Assembly (NCBI RefSeq): GCF_036053395.1
Contig: NZ_CP107942.1
Location: 3,438,501 to 3,502,500, forward strand
Length of the DNA: 64,000 bases
Direction: 5' to 3'
From: Actinoplanes sp. NBC_00393
GTDB taxonomy: Bacteria > Actinomycetota > Actinomycetes > Mycobacteriales > Micromonosporaceae
Each line of letters begins with the position of its first letter. The first letter of the stretch is position 1. Made by a program: the position numbers and the translations under genes. The notes beneath the pieces are model-generated. The model worked only from the letters and a program-made list of their open reading frames with translations, was not told the origin of the DNA and did no database searches. Below are positions 35,401 to 45,330 of this stretch, piece after piece.

Positions 35401-36978
35401 TTGCGAAGACTTCCCGTGCTGGCGACAGCCCTCATCACGCTGCTGCCGGTCACCCTGCTCACCACCACCGGATCAGCGTCGGCGGCCACCGCCACCCTGA
35501 CCGTCACCACATATGACCGCACCGGAGCGAAGCTCAAGGCGCCGCTGCGCCTGATCAACCTGGACAGTGGTGCCCAGTACACCGCAACGAGCCTCAAGGC
35601 GAAGAAGCTGCCGAAGGGCAAGTACGCGGTGCTGACCGACATCTATTCGGCCAAGGACGGCACCGACACGCTCGGCGCCCGGGTGCTGAAGGTGTCCGGC
35701 AAGACCGCCACCACGATCGACGCGCGCCGCGGCCGGGCGATCAAGGTGGCCCTGGACAAGATCCCCGACGGCCAGCCCTACCAGGAGCTGCGAGCGCAGA
35801 TCTGCGCCAACTCGTCGTCCTCGTCCACCGAGATCGGGGCCTGGAACACACCCGGCAAGATGTTCGTCATCCCGAACGGGTCGAAGAGCCTGCGGTTTGC
35901 TTACAACTCCGCCTGGTCGAACAGCACGACGAACAGCGTGTGGCTGGTTTCGGCGGCCACCAAGACCGTGCCGGCCGGGGTGACCCGCACCTGGCGGACC
36001 TCATCGCTGGCCACGGTCAGGGCAGTGGCCAAGCGCGGACCGGCCGGCAGTGACCAGTCCGACCTGCGCCTCGAGGAGACCTCCTCGTGCCACGCCGGGT
36101 ACGGCGTCCAGGCGTTCTCGGGCCGAACCCCGGCGGTTGCCACCTTTCACGTCAGCCCGGGCAAGTGGCAGCTGTCGGCGAATTGGTGGGGCACCGAGAG
36201 CACCGGCAATTCGGCCATGATGGGCTTCGACAACCGCAACCTGACAGTGGTCGCCGGCCGGTCGTACGGCCGGTCCTTCTTCAACGCCGGCTGGGGACCG
36301 GGCCGCAGCCTGCCCCGGCTCTACTCCAACCCCGCAAGGCTCCGGTTCGACACGTCCCGAATGTTCACCGACCCGGCCTACGACCTGTACTCCGAGGCCA
36401 GCCAACGTTCCAAGGTGACGCTTTACGACAGTGCTCGCAAGGTGGTCAAGTCGCAGTGGCGCACCGACTGGGAGGGCCGGGGTTCCGACTTCAGCGCGAA
36501 GATCAAGACCAAGGGCTGGTACACGCTGCAGGTCGACGCCCAGCGATACCGCCCCGGCATCAAACACCCTGCCGACATGCTGTCACCACGCGTTCAGGCG
36601 ATCTTCCGGATGAAGGTGGACCCGAAGGCGAAGCCGCGCAGCGCCGACCTCATCCTGCCCCGCATGGTGCCCACCGGGCTGGACATGAACAACCGGGCCA
36701 GGCCCGGCTCCAGCACCGTGCTGGAGATCCGGCCGGATGTCCGCCGCAAGGAAGTGGACCTGAAGCTCGGCAAGGTCACCGCGAAGACCGTCACCACCCA
36801 GGTGTCGTTCGACGGAGGGAAGACCTGGCGCTCGCTCACGGTCCGCAAGAGCGGCACCAAGTGGCTCGCAACGATCAAAAACCCGGCCTCCGGCGCGGTC
36901 GCGCTCCGCACCCGAATCACCACCACCAAGAACGCGTACGCGCAGGTCACCATCGTCCGCGCGTACACCGTCGGCTGA
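35401..36978 (+). CDS. Large secreted protein of unknown function
   Basis: 525 residues from a TTG preceded by a GGGGA box. A signal peptide (LATALITLLPVTLLTTTGSASA) is clear. The mature protein is rich in beta-strand, Ser/Thr and Lys: an N-terminal Ig-like segment (ATLTVTTYDRTGAKL), a central region with one Cys pair (ICANSS and SSCHAGY) and repeated aromatic strands (WQLSANWWGTES). The C-terminal ~90 residues (VTTQVSFDGGKTWRSLTV, LRTRITTTKNAYAQ) resemble C-terminal domains found on actinobacterial secreted subtilases. No protease or hydrolase catalytic motif is visible. It lies between two inverted methyltransferase remnants and ends at a hairpin. Confidence 0.75.
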   Translation: MRRLPVLATALITLLPVTLLTTTGSASAATATLTVTTYDRTGAKLKAPLRLINLDSGAQYTATSLKAKKLPKGKYAVLTDIYSAKDGTDTLGARVLKVSGKTATTIDARRGRAIKVALDKIPDGQPYQELRAQICANSSSSSTEIGAWNTPGKMFVIPNGSKSLRFAYNSAWSNSTTNSVWLVSAATKTVPAGVTRTWRTSSLATVRAVAKRGPAGSDQSDLRLEETSSCHAGYGVQAFSGRTPAVATFHVSPGKWQLSANWWGTESTGNSAMMGFDNRNLTVVAGRSYGRSFFNAGWGPGRSLPRLYSNPARLRFDTSRMFTDPAYDLYSEASQRSKVTLYDSARKVVKSQWRTDWEGRGSDFSAKIKTKGWYTLQVDAQRYRPGIKHPADMLSPRVQAIFRMKVDPKAKPRSADLILPRMVPTGLDMNNRARPGSSTVLEIRPDVRRKEVDLKLGKVTAKTVTTQVSFDGGKTWRSLTVRKSGTKWLATIKNPASGAVALRTRITTTKNAYAQVTIVRAYTVG

Positions 36979-36985
36979 CCTCGTC

Positions 36986-37011
36986 GGGCCGGGGCCTACA
37001 CGCCCCGGCCC
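36986..37011 (+). terminator. Hairpin after secreted orphan
   Basis: A 10-bp stem (GGGCCGGGGC and complement, 6-base loop) seven bases after the stop. Confidence 0.6.
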
Positions 37012-37223
37012 GGCCCCGGAGTGCGGCCAGTCGGTGCTCGTTCCGCGGTGGGCAAACCATGTGGATTCGTACTCCCGGACGACAGGCTGTGATCATCAAC
37101 CACCCGGACGGCAGGCAGGTCATGAGACCCGCAGGTCAGCGTCATCGAGCTGGAGCTGCGGTCCACCCTCGACGCCGTCCTGCGGGCGCTGCAGACTTGC
37201 TTCCTGGCCTGCGGAGGCAATGG

Positions 37224-37325
37224 TCAACGGGAATCACCCAGTACGGCCACGCCGCCGAACTCGTCGACCTTTGGGCTCGTCTCGTCGAGTGCGCCCGGCC
37301 CCCACTGTGAGCAGGACACCACGCC
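37224..37325 (-). pseudogene. DUF574-type methyltransferase 3' remnant, copy B (inverted)
   Basis: The minus strand reads GVVSCSQWGPGALDETS and ends DEFGGVAVLGDSR, nearly the same text as copy A at 33960-34144 but in the opposite direction. The shared sequence covers about 100 bases plus a decayed form of the hairpin that follows copy A. Homology stops abruptly near 37325. Confidence 0.6.
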
Positions 37326-37326
37326 G

Positions 37327-37595
37327 CTCCGGCCGACTACACCGACCTGGCGGGTCTGATCGACGTGGCGGCCAAGACCGGCTGGCTGCCGGTGTACGCG
37401 CACGTCAGCGAGGCCGCCGAGTGGGACGACTACGAATGGTCGTGGACTGGTTCGCTGACCGCGTGGGCGCTGGACAATCCTGGCCATCCGGATGCGGCGC
37501 AGGTACTGGAGGTCGCTCGGGATCACCGCAACGGCTGGCTGCAGGGCTACCGGGGCGTACTCGGCTTCGTGACCTTGGTGCTGCGCCGCGCCTAA
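37327..37595 (+). pseudogene. Class I methyltransferase C-terminal remnant
   Basis: The frame YTDLAGLIDVAAKTGWLPVY, SEAAEWDDYEWSWTGSL and HRNGWLQGYRGVLGFVTLVL matches the C-terminal third of class I SAM-dependent methyltransferases. The SAM-binding Rossmann part is missing, since the frame starts at the junction with the inverted remnant. Confidence 0.55.
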
Positions 37596-37649
37596 CGCTG
37601 CTTGGGGGCAGCTTCGGCCGTCAGTGCACGTGGTGACCGGACAGCGCTC

Positions 37650-38027
37650 TCATTCGTTGGTGACCCATCCCTTGCTGTTGCAGGGAGGGCCGCAGAGCGT
37701 GCGCCGCCCGTCACTGATGACTTCGCCAGAACCATCGCAGAGTGGGCAGGCCCGAGCCGCTGGCGGGCGCTCGGGCATCAGGTATCGAAGCTGCAGATAG
37801 CGGCGAGCTGCCTGGACGTGCGCGACTTTCCGCTGCTCCAGGTTTGCTGGAGACAGCACGCCCTCGTCCCGGTCGATGAACACGTCGCCGGAGGACGTCA
37901 GCATGTAGGTCTCCCACAGCTGGTTGAAGACGGCCAGCATTTCCCACCGTCGAGCTGCCGCCGACCACGGATGGTCCGATGTCGTTTGATCAGCGACCAG
38001 CTTCGCAAACAGGTCCTCCGGCAGCAC
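37650..38027 (-). CDS. Hypothetical protein with C-terminal zinc-finger-like motif
   Basis: 125 residues from a GTG. A helical body (EDLFAKLVADQTT, RRWEMLAVFNQLWETYM, KVAHVQAARRYLQLRYL) is followed by CPLCDGSGEV and LCGPPCNSKGW, a four-to-five Cys arrangement like half of a DnaJ-type zinc finger. In-frame upstream sequence is open for several codons, so the 5' end may be truncated. Function unknown. Confidence 0.5.
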   Translation of the reverse strand: MLPEDLFAKLVADQTTSDHPWSAAARRWEMLAVFNQLWETYMLTSSGDVFIDRDEGVLSPANLEQRKVAHVQAARRYLQLRYLMPERPPAARACPLCDGSGEVISDGRRTLCGPPCNSKGWVTNE

Positions 38028-38445
38028 GAATCGACCATAGAGCGTGCACGCACATCGGCTGGTTCCAGGAGCGGAGCGGCACGCATTGGCAACGGAGCGT
38101 GATGCTGGGCTGGGTCGACGCGCACAAGGCGCTGCAGAAGCGGACGTCTGCTGGCGTCGCTGGGATCACGCACTCTCGTGCCCGGTGCTGCGATCATCAA
38201 TCCGAAGCGGTCGCCATCGCGCGCACCCGGGATCACCTCGCCGCCTCGGCGCCGCGTACCGGACGATCGAGGGCGCCGATGTTCTGGCGGTTGCGGTACG
38301 CGACTCTGCGTCTGCGGCTGAGCACCCGCGCATCCGCTCATCGGATCCGGACCTCGGGGCGGTGAGATTCGCTTACCGCGCGCGACGCGCTTCGCCGTGG
38401 TCAGCGGATTCGAGTCGCGCCTGGCAGCGGAGGCGAGCAGTGCGG
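38028..38445. other. Stretch with no recognisable gene
   Basis: Several long GC-driven open frames exist on both strands but none shows family resemblance or a good ribosome-binding site. Probably decayed sequence. Confidence 0.4.
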
Positions 38446-38781
38446 TCATCGGGGCTGCCCGGTGACGGAGAGAACTGCATCCAGCGGATCAGCCGCAGTG
38501 TCCAGCCCGGAGGTACGCCGCCGGGCCCGCGCGTACCGCACGTACCAGAACAGCATCAGGAAGGTGCTGACGGTGTGGAATGCGTGCAGCGCCCAGATGG
38601 GCCCGAGCGGCAGGTGCAGCACATAGACGGTGTAGAACGCGTTGCCCACGTTGCCCAGGGCGATGTTGCCCAGACTGTACGAGCTGACGTCACGTGTCCG
38701 CCGGGCCTTGACCAGCATCGGCAGGGTGCTGACGGCGAAGAGCACAGTGGCGGTCGCGCCGGCCGCGACGGACACATCCAC
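38446..38781 (-). CDS. PQ-loop/SemiSWEET-like small membrane protein
   Basis: 111 residues from the GTG at 38781, which lies directly after the NmrA-like stop and suggests translational coupling. Three membrane helices: AAGATATVLFAVSTLPML, IALGNVGNAFYTVYVLHLP and IWALHAFHTVSTFLMLFWY. The arrangement and the S/T-x-P helix kink resemble SemiSWEET/PQ-loop proteins, which as dimers carry sugars or amino acids. The substrate is not predictable. Confidence 0.6.
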   Translation of the reverse strand: MDVSVAAGATATVLFAVSTLPMLVKARRTRDVSSYSLGNIALGNVGNAFYTVYVLHLPLGPIWALHAFHTVSTFLMLFWYVRYARARRRTSGLDTAADPLDAVLSVTGQPR

Positions 38782-38783
38782 GC

Positions 38784-39605
38784 TCAGCCCGGCGAGCCGG
38801 CGGCGATCGGGCGGAACGCGGCGGCGTACTCGCGGGCGAAGTCGGCGATGCCGAGTGGCTCGCCGCCGGTCACCTCGCGGACCGTGTCGGTGGTGTCGGC
38901 CATCACCCCGGTCCGCTGGGCCGAGAAGATCGCCACGATGGCGTCGGCCAGCATCGGCGGCAGCCCGTCGGCGATCATCGCGTGGCGGGCGTCCTCGTCG
39001 CCGACCGGCACATAGGAAACGTCCCGCCCGGTCGCCGCGGACAGCTCGGCGGCCACCCGGTCGAAGGTGATCGCTTCGGGACCGGTCAGTGTGTACGTGC
39101 GGCCGTCGTGTCCCGGCCCGGTCAGCGCCTCGGCCGCGACCAGGGCGACGTCGCGGGGGTGGATGAAGGAGATCCGGGCCTGACCGGCGGGCGCGAACAG
39201 CCGGCCGGTGCGGGCCACGCTCGTCGCGTACGCAAGAAGGTTCGTCATGAAGGTGCGCGGCCGCAGCAGGACATGCGGCAGGCCGGAGGCCGCCAGATGT
39301 GCCTCGATCGTCGCGTGCCACCGTTCGAAGATCAGCGGCGAGCCGGCGGAGGCGCCGGGGCCGGACAGCTTCACCACCCGGCGCACACCGGCGGCGGCCG
39401 CCGCGTCGATCGCCGCGCATTCGAAGTCGACCTGCTCGGGCACGTTGCCGCAGGCCAGGAAGAGCCGGTCGGCGCCGTCCAGGGCCTGTTGCAGCGAGCC
39501 TGCGGCGTGCCGGTCGAAGACGCGGACGTTCTCGTGGCGCTCGGCCAGGGCGCGGACCAGGTGGCCGCCCACATTGCCGGTCGCGCCGGTCACCAGGATG
39601 GTCAT
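38784..39605 (-). CDS. NmrA-like NAD(P)-binding oxidoreductase/sensor
   Basis: 273 residues. The N-terminal glycine motif [11 protein letters not shown] is typical of atypical SDRs of the NmrA/QOR2 type. [30 protein letters not shown] and [11 protein letters not shown] also match that group. No YxxxK catalytic pair is evident, as usual in NmrA-type proteins. Its start overlaps the FAD oxidoreductase stop (ATGA), so the two form an operon with the PQ-loop gene. The role could be redox sensing or reduction of a quinone-like compound. Confidence 0.82.
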   Translation of the reverse strand: MTILVTGATGNVGGHLVRALAERHENVRVFDRHAAGSLQQALDGADRLFLACGNVPEQVDFECAAIDAAAAAGVRRVVKLSGPGASAGSPLIFERWHATIEAHLAASGLPHVLLRPRTFMTNLLAYATSVARTGRLFAPAGQARISFIHPRDVALVAAEALTGPGHDGRTYTLTGPEAITFDRVAAELSAATGRDVSYVPVGDEDARHAMIADGLPPMLADAIVAIFSAQRTGVMADTTDTVREVTGGEPLGIADFAREYAAAFRPIAAGSPG

Positions 39606-40978
39606 CGTGCTGCTCCTTCAGGGGTCGAAACGGTCGAGGTGGGTGCGATGTTGGGGTTGAGACGGAAGACGTTGTCCGGGTCGAGCCGGTCCTTGAGTGC
39701 GGTGAGCCGGGTCAGCCGGTCGCCGTACGCGACACGCACCCCGGCCGTCCCCTCGTCGGACAGGAAGCTCGCGAACTGCCCGGCGGCGTACGGCCGCAAC
39801 GACTCCCAGCCGCGCCGCACCCAGTCGCGGTGCCGGTCGGCGTCCGGGTCGCCGGGCCGCCAGTTGGCGATCAGCCGCAGCTCGAAGCCGGGCCGGCGCG
39901 GTCCGACCGCGGTGGCGTCGGATGCCACCCGGCTCGCCGCGCCGCCGATCACCCAGCCGTTGAGCAGCGACAGCGGTGAGGTGACCGACTCGATCAGTGG
40001 CACGATCTGGTCGGGCAGGTCGGTGAGCCGGTGCGAGCGCCAGTACGAGCAGGTGCCCGGCGAGGCGCTCAAGTCCAGCAGCGACTGGATCGCGCGGTAC
40101 GGCACCAGCCGGATCAGTTCACCGACCGGGGTGCCGACGCCGCGCAGCGGGGCCAGGACATGGGCGCCCTCGGCCGGCTCGCCGCACCAGACCGGCAGCA
40201 GGCCGAAGACCGGGGTGCCGTAGCGCTCCGGCGGCAGGAACGGCATGGGCGGGGCGAGCATCGCCACGATCGCGATACCCAGTTCGTCCGGGGCGGCCGG
40301 AGCGAATTCGCGCAGGAAGCTGAGCACCTTCGGCGCCTGCTCGAGGGGCCAGAAGATCGGGCCGCCGAGCACGATCGGGCCGACCGGGTGCAACCCGAAC
40401 TCGAACGCGGTGACGACACCGAAGTTGCCGCCACCGCCGCGCAGCCCCCAGAACAGTTCGGGGTCGGTGTTCGCGTCGACCCGGCGCAGCGTCCCGTCGG
40501 CGGTGACCAGGTCGGCGGCGCGCAGGTTGTCGACGGTGAGGCCGTGGCGGCGCATCAGGTGGCCGAACCCGCCGCCCAGGGTGACCCCGCCGACGCCGGT
40601 GGAGCTGACCGAGCCGCCGGTGACGGCCAGGCCGTGCCGCTGGGTGGCCAGGTCGAACTCGGCCCAGGTCAGCCCACCGGCGGCCCGGACGGTACGCGCC
40701 GCAGGGTCGACGGCGGCGCCCTTGAGCAGGGACAGGTCGATCATCAGCCCGCCGTCGCAGACGCCGTACCCCTGCACCGAGTGGCCGCCGCCGCGGACCG
40801 CGACCGCCAGGTCGTGCTCGCGGGCGAAGCGGACGGCGAGCTGGACGTCGGCGGCGCCGGTGCAGCGGGCGATCAGCGCGGGCCGGCGATCCACCGCGCC
40901 GTTCCAGACGCGGCGCGTCTCGGCGTAGCCTTCGTCGTCGGGCCGCAGCAGTGCGCCGCGGAAGTCGGGAATAGTCAT
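39602..40978 (-). CDS. FAD-linked oxidoreductase (berberine-bridge type)
   Basis: 458 residues. The N-terminal PCMH-type FAD domain has [19 protein letters not shown] (His for covalent FAD attachment) and [20 protein letters not shown]. The C-terminal berberine-bridge segment ends in [14 protein letters not shown]. Such enzymes oxidise alcohols, sugars or secondary-metabolite intermediates and reduce O2. No signal peptide. It is the first gene of a three-gene operon and lies 43 bases downstream of the BTAD regulator on the same strand, so that protein may control it. Confidence 0.88.
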   Translation of the reverse strand: MTIPDFRGALLRPDDEGYAETRRVWNGAVDRRPALIARCTGAADVQLAVRFAREHDLAVAVRGGGHSVQGYGVCDGGLMIDLSLLKGAAVDPAARTVRAAGGLTWAEFDLATQRHGLAVTGGSVSSTGVGGVTLGGGFGHLMRRHGLTVDNLRAADLVTADGTLRRVDANTDPELFWGLRGGGGNFGVVTAFEFGLHPVGPIVLGGPIFWPLEQAPKVLSFLREFAPAAPDELGIAIVAMLAPPMPFLPPERYGTPVFGLLPVWCGEPAEGAHVLAPLRGVGTPVGELIRLVPYRAIQSLLDLSASPGTCSYWRSHRLTDLPDQIVPLIESVTSPLSLLNGWVIGGAASRVASDATAVGPRRPGFELRLIANWRPGDPDADRHRDWVRRGWESLRPYAAGQFASFLSDEGTAGVRVAYGDRLTRLTALKDRLDPDNVFRLNPNIAPTSTVSTPEGAAR

Positions 40979-41020
40979 ACCGGCGAGCGTGCGCCGCGCA
41001 CCGTTCCACCGGCGTTCCGG

Positions 41021-43825
41021 CTACCCGGTCAGCGCGTCTTCGGCCAGGGTGTCCCAGATCCGGACGTCGCCGGCCAGCAGCCGCTTCGCTGACTCGGCCG
41101 CCTCGCTCTGCTGCCCGGCCGCGAGCGCCGCGGCGAGCCGGATACGCAGCAGCATGGCGGGGACCCCGGGCGCGGTGTCGCGGCCGGGGTCGTCCAGAGC
41201 CTGGTCGATGCGCCGCAGCCCGGCCTCGGCCGAGCCGTCCAGCACCGCGAGATACCCGGTGAACGCCTCGCCGCAGAGCCGGATCGGCGCGGCGTCCACC
41301 CGCTCGCGGACCCGGTTCAGCTCGGCGACCCGCTCGCGCAGGCCGGGCAGGTCGCCGCGGTCCAGGTCGAGCAGGGCGGCGAACAGCAGCGCCCCGGCCA
41401 GCGTGAACGGGTGCGCGCCCTGGCGGGCCAGGTCCAGCGCCTGGCGTTGCCGGTGCTCGGCGTCAGCCGGCTCGGCGCGGCAGAAGTGCACGTGCGCGAG
41501 CCGGATCAGGCAGAGCACCTGCGGGTCCTGCCCGTAGCCGAGCAGGTGCGCGCCGCGGTTCTGCGGCCGGTAACGCTGCAGCGCGGCACTCAGGTGCGCG
41601 CGGGCGGCGCCGGTCTCGTTGCGCCAGGCCGCCGCCACCCCGCGCACGAAGTCGCCCTCCACGGCGAGCACGTCGTCGGTGTCGCCGAGGGCGCGTAGCC
41701 GGGCGCCGTACTGCGCGGCGGCAGCGAAGTCGCCGCGCGAGAGCACCGCCATCGCCTGCGCGCGCAGCAGCGGCGCCGCCGGCTCCGTGCCGCGGGCGCC
41801 GGCCAAGGCGAAGGCCCGGTCCAGCACCGCACGCAGCCGCGGCGACGCGTACCCCTCGGCCGAACTCAACGGCCCCGGTACGCCGGTGAGCACCTCGAGT
41901 TCGCGATCTGCGCCGCGGGTCAGCTCCGCCGCGCGCAGCAGCAGCTCGGCGGCCTCGGCATCGGCGTAGCGCTGCTGGGCGGCGGTGGCGGCCCGCTGGT
42001 ACCAGTCGATTGCCGCGCCCGGCGAGCCGGCGGCGTGCAGGTGCGCGGCGATCCGCCCGGCAACGGTGTCCGGCGCATCGGCGTACACCTCGATCAGCGC
42101 GGCGGCGAGCAGCGCGTGGTTGCGGCGGCGCCGGGCCGGCGGCACCTGCCGGTACGCCACCTCGCGCAGCTTGTCGTGGCTGAAGTCGTACGTCTCCCCG
42201 CCGCTGGTGACCAGCAGCCGGCGCCGCCACAGCTCGTCCAGGTCGGCCGCGACGGCCCGCGGATGCACCCTGGTGAGCACGTCCACGGCCACCGAGCCGC
42301 CCGCGGTGGCCGCCAGTTCGAGCAGTTCCCGGGCGCCCGGGCTGAGCGGGCGCAGCCGCTCGAGCAGGACCGCCTGCACGCGTGGGGTGAGCACGCGCAG
42401 CCCGGCGCGCAGCGCCTCCACCACGAACAGCGGGTTACCGCCGGTCTCCCGGTGCAGCCGCTCGGCGTCGACGGTGTGACCCAGGTGGCCGGCGAGCTGC
42501 GCGGTCTCGGCTCCGTCCAGGCCCTCGAGGGGCAGCTCGGTGCACCGGCCGAGGGCGCCGAGCCCGGCCAGCAGCTGGTGGAGGGGGTGGCCGGGCTCGG
42601 CCTCGCCGGCCCGGACGGTGGCGACCACCAGCAGCCGGCCGGCGTCGCCGCGCAGCAGGTAGTGGTCGTCGCGCAGCAGGTAGTGCAGGAACTGACAGGT
42701 CGGCGCGTCGGCGGCGTGCAGGTCGTCGGCGACGAGCAGCAGCGCCCGCCCGTCCGCCCGCAACGCGTGCGCCGCCGCCTCGAACAACCGCAGCCGGGAG
42801 CCGGGCTCCGGCGGCGCCGGTTCGACGCCCAGCTCGGGCAGCAGCACGGCGAGGACGGCCAACTCGGCCGGGGCGAGCCGGCGCCGCCACCGGGGCAGCC
42901 CGGCCCGCAGCCAGTGCACCACCGGCGCGTACGCCAGGGTGCCCTCGGCCCGGTAGGAGCGGGCGGTCGCGGTGGCCGCGCCCTGCCCGGCCGCCCACTG
43001 CCGGAACTCCTCGGCCAGCCGGGTCTTGCCGATGCCCGGCTCGCCGGTCAGCACCACCAGGTGCGGTGCCGCGCGCCACAGCTCGATCAGCCGCCGGCGC
43101 TGCGGGCCGCGGCCGACGAGGGCGGCGTCCTCGGCGCCCCGCGGTGCGGCCCCGCCGGCCGGCAGCAGTGCTTCGTACCGGGCCCGGGTCTGCGCCGACG
43201 GCGCGACGCCGAGCTCCTGCTCCAGGACGGTCACGCAGTCGTGGTAGACCCGGACCGCCCGGGCCCGGTCACCGGCCTCGTCGTAGAGCCGGATCAGCAT
43301 CCGGTACGGCCGTTCGGCGAGCGGGTCCAGGGCGCGGGCACGTTCGGCGTAGCCGATCGCCGTGGAGCGGTCGGCGCTCGCCACGGCCCGTTCCAGCGCG
43401 ATGCCGAGCCGCCGCCGGTAATCGAGGCGGTCGGCGTCCAGCCACGCGTCGTCGCAGCCCTCCAGCAGGTCGCCGGCGGCCAGGCCGGCGGCGGTGTGCC
43501 AGTCGCCCGCCGCGTACGCCGCGTCGAAGGCCGCAGTGTCCGCGTAGACGTCGCGCAGGGCGACCGTCCGCGCGTCCGCGTCCAGCTGCCGGCCGGCGTC
43601 CGGCAGCGCCGCGCGCAGCGTGTGCAGCAGGTGCCGCAGGTTCGTCCGGGCCTGCGCCTCGCTCGACTCGGGCCACAGCAGGCCGGCCACCCGGTCCCGG
43701 CGCTGCGGCTCGCCGCGGCGCAGCGCCAGGTACGCCAGCAACGACTGGGCCCGCGCCGAGGTGAGCACGACGGGCTCGCCGTCGGCGCGCAGCTCGAACG
43801 TGCCGAAGAGCCGGATCTCCAGCAT
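41021..43825 (-). CDS. BTAD-domain AAA-ATPase transcriptional regulator
   Basis: 934 residues from ATG 43825. The N-terminal winged-helix DNA-binding domain (EIRLFGTFELRADGE, RAQSLLAYLALR, VAGLLWP) is followed by a bacterial transcriptional activation domain (residues ~95-240). An AAA ATPase follows: Walker A GEPGIGKT with Lys267, Walker B LLLVADDLHAAD. The C-terminal ~400 residues are TPR-like helices. This is the large SARP/AfsR-type layout but with a truncated OmpR-like head. It probably activates the oxidoreductase operon just downstream, a typical pathway-specific arrangement. Confidence 0.85.
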   Translation of the reverse strand: MLEIRLFGTFELRADGEPVVLTSARAQSLLAYLALRRGEPQRRDRVAGLLWPESSEAQARTNLRHLLHTLRAALPDAGRQLDADARTVALRDVYADTAAFDAAYAAGDWHTAAGLAAGDLLEGCDDAWLDADRLDYRRRLGIALERAVASADRSTAIGYAERARALDPLAERPYRMLIRLYDEAGDRARAVRVYHDCVTVLEQELGVAPSAQTRARYEALLPAGGAAPRGAEDAALVGRGPQRRRLIELWRAAPHLVVLTGEPGIGKTRLAEEFRQWAAGQGAATATARSYRAEGTLAYAPVVHWLRAGLPRWRRRLAPAELAVLAVLLPELGVEPAPPEPGSRLRLFEAAAHALRADGRALLLVADDLHAADAPTCQFLHYLLRDDHYLLRGDAGRLLVVATVRAGEAEPGHPLHQLLAGLGALGRCTELPLEGLDGAETAQLAGHLGHTVDAERLHRETGGNPLFVVEALRAGLRVLTPRVQAVLLERLRPLSPGARELLELAATAGGSVAVDVLTRVHPRAVAADLDELWRRRLLVTSGGETYDFSHDKLREVAYRQVPPARRRRNHALLAAALIEVYADAPDTVAGRIAAHLHAAGSPGAAIDWYQRAATAAQQRYADAEAAELLLRAAELTRGADRELEVLTGVPGPLSSAEGYASPRLRAVLDRAFALAGARGTEPAAPLLRAQAMAVLSRGDFAAAAQYGARLRALGDTDDVLAVEGDFVRGVAAAWRNETGAARAHLSAALQRYRPQNRGAHLLGYGQDPQVLCLIRLAHVHFCRAEPADAEHRQRQALDLARQGAHPFTLAGALLFAALLDLDRGDLPGLRERVAELNRVRERVDAAPIRLCGEAFTGYLAVLDGSAEAGLRRIDQALDDPGRDTAPGVPAMLLRIRLAAALAAGQQSEAAESAKRLLAGDVRIWDTLAEDALTG

Positions 43826-43901
43826 GCAGCCATCCTCGCCGGACGGGCGGCCCGGGCGCGTCACCTCGACGCGAACCCGACACCTCGATGCGGCCTTGCG
43901 C

Positions 43902-44612
43902 TCACTGCTGTTGCGTGCCGTCGATACAGCGGTGAACGACCTGCAGCCACGCCCGATGCTGGTCACCGCGCACGCCAGTGGGCGCAGCGCCAGCCGGGCC
44001 GCCAGCCAGGAGCCGCCGGAAATGCCGAAGGCGAACGGGGGAAGCCAGCCTGGCGCGGATCGGGCTGTAGCCCAGGACGTGCTGCACGTGCGGCGACGGG
44101 AAGTAGGTCAGTGACAGCGAACCGCCGACCAGCAGGACGACGGCGTACGCGCAGGTGCGGTTGCGGTCACGGAACAGCACGAGCGGAAGGATCGGGCGCG
44201 GCACCCGGCTCTGCCGTCGGCCGTCGGCGAGCGCCATGACAAGAACCCCGATCGGGACGTTGACAAACATGACACCGCGCCAGGAGAGGAAGTGGGTGAG
44301 CAGGCCGCCGGCTGTGCCGGCACCCGCGGCGGCCGAGAAGACGGCGAGCGCCCTGGCCCGGGCCGGACCGGCCGGGAACGTGGTGGAGACCAGAGCGAGA
44401 GCGGTCCCGACGCCGTGCAGGACCGGCCGGCGATCAGCATCGTGCCGCTGGTCGCGAAGCCGCCGACCTGGGAGGCGGCAGTGAACACGCCCATCCCGAG
44501 CAGGAAGGCGCGGCGGCGGCCGCACAGGTCTCCGGCCCGGCTGCCGAGCAGCAGCACTCGCGATGCTCGTCCTGGCCGGCGTAGAACGCCAGGCCTCCCG
44601 CGACTGCGGCAC
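43902..44612 (-). pseudogene. DHA2 MFS transporter, frameshifted remnant
   Basis: Read across frames, the minus strand gives SRAGDLCGRRRAFLLGMGVF (motif A region), then GVGTALALVSTTFPAG, SAAAGAGTAGGLLTHFLSWR (motif C-like), FVNVPIGVLVMAL, and later FRDRNRTCAYAVVLLVGG. At least two frameshifts and a central deletion break it. Intact relatives are 14-helix drug exporters like the one at 45367. Confidence 0.7.
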
Positions 44613-44640
44613 CCAGCGCGACGTCCAGGCCTCTGACGGC

Positions 44641-45225
44641 TCAGGTCAGCGCCGAGACCAGATCGCTGATCGGCCCGCGCATCTGCGCCTCGGTGGCCGA
44701 CGCCAGCGGCTGCAGGCCGACCGACGCGCGCATCAGCGCGACGCCGAGCGAGGCAGCCAGCACGATCTGGGCCCGCAGCACGGCGTCGGCATCCGGCGGC
44801 TGTGGCGCACCGGCCGCGACCGCGAGCCGTTCGCTCATGCTGTGCAGCACGGTGCGGCGCATCGCGTCGACGCGTTCGTCACCGGAGCTGCGCACCAGCA
44901 GCAGAAGGGCGTCGAGCAGCGCCGGGTCGTCGGCCGGGGAGGTGAGCCGGTAGGCGATGGAGGCGGCGACGTCGGCGAGCGCGATGCCGTCGGTGTCGCG
45001 TTTGAGGTCGATGATGGCGGTCTGCAGGCAGGCCTGGAAGAGCCCTTCCTTCGACGTGAAGTACCGGTTGATCAGGGCGACGTTGACGCCCGCCCCGTCA
45101 GCGATCTCGCGCACGGTGGTGCTCGCGTAGCCGTGCCGGGCGAAGCGGTGCCGGGCCACGTCGAGCAGGAGCTGGCGGGTCTGGGTCGCGTTGCGCGGCC
45201 GTTCGCGCGCCGGAGATGCCGTCAC
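44641..45225 (-). CDS. TetR-family repressor
   Basis: 194 residues from the GTG at 45225 (an ATG at 45264 lies inside the operator region and is less likely). The N-terminal helix-turn-helix reads FARHGYASTTVREIADGAGV, then NVALINRYFTSKEGLF. The C-terminal ligand domain is helical. It is divergent from the MFS exporter gene and shares a 140-base region with two matching palindromes. The expected role is repression of the exporter and itself, relieved by an exported compound. Confidence 0.88.
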   Translation of the reverse strand: MTASPARERPRNATQTRQLLLDVARHRFARHGYASTTVREIADGAGVNVALINRYFTSKEGLFQACLQTAIIDLKRDTDGIALADVAASIAYRLTSPADDPALLDALLLLVRSSGDERVDAMRRTVLHSMSERLAVAAGAPQPPDADAVLRAQIVLAASLGVALMRASVGLQPLASATEAQMRGPISDLVSALT

Positions 45226-45256
45226 AGGCCGAAGGTTAGCGCGCCGATGACGCCGT

Positions 45257-45272
45257 GTAAACATCCATTTAC
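45257..45272. promoter_or_regulatory. TetR operator 1, GTAAACATCCATTTAC
   Basis: Half-sites GTAAA/TTTAC separated by six bases, 32 bases before the TetR start. Same outer half-sites as operator 2. Confidence 0.6.
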
Positions 45273-45330
45273 TTGCCGCTGATGTGACGTAAGCAATCGT
45301 TGACTTCCGCCGTGAGCTGCCGATTAACTA

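Noticed and set aside
37898..38449. Overlapping open frames on both strands between the zinc-finger-like protein and the PQ-loop gene
   Set aside because: No homology, ribosome-binding site or plausible codon pattern; treated as decayed sequence.
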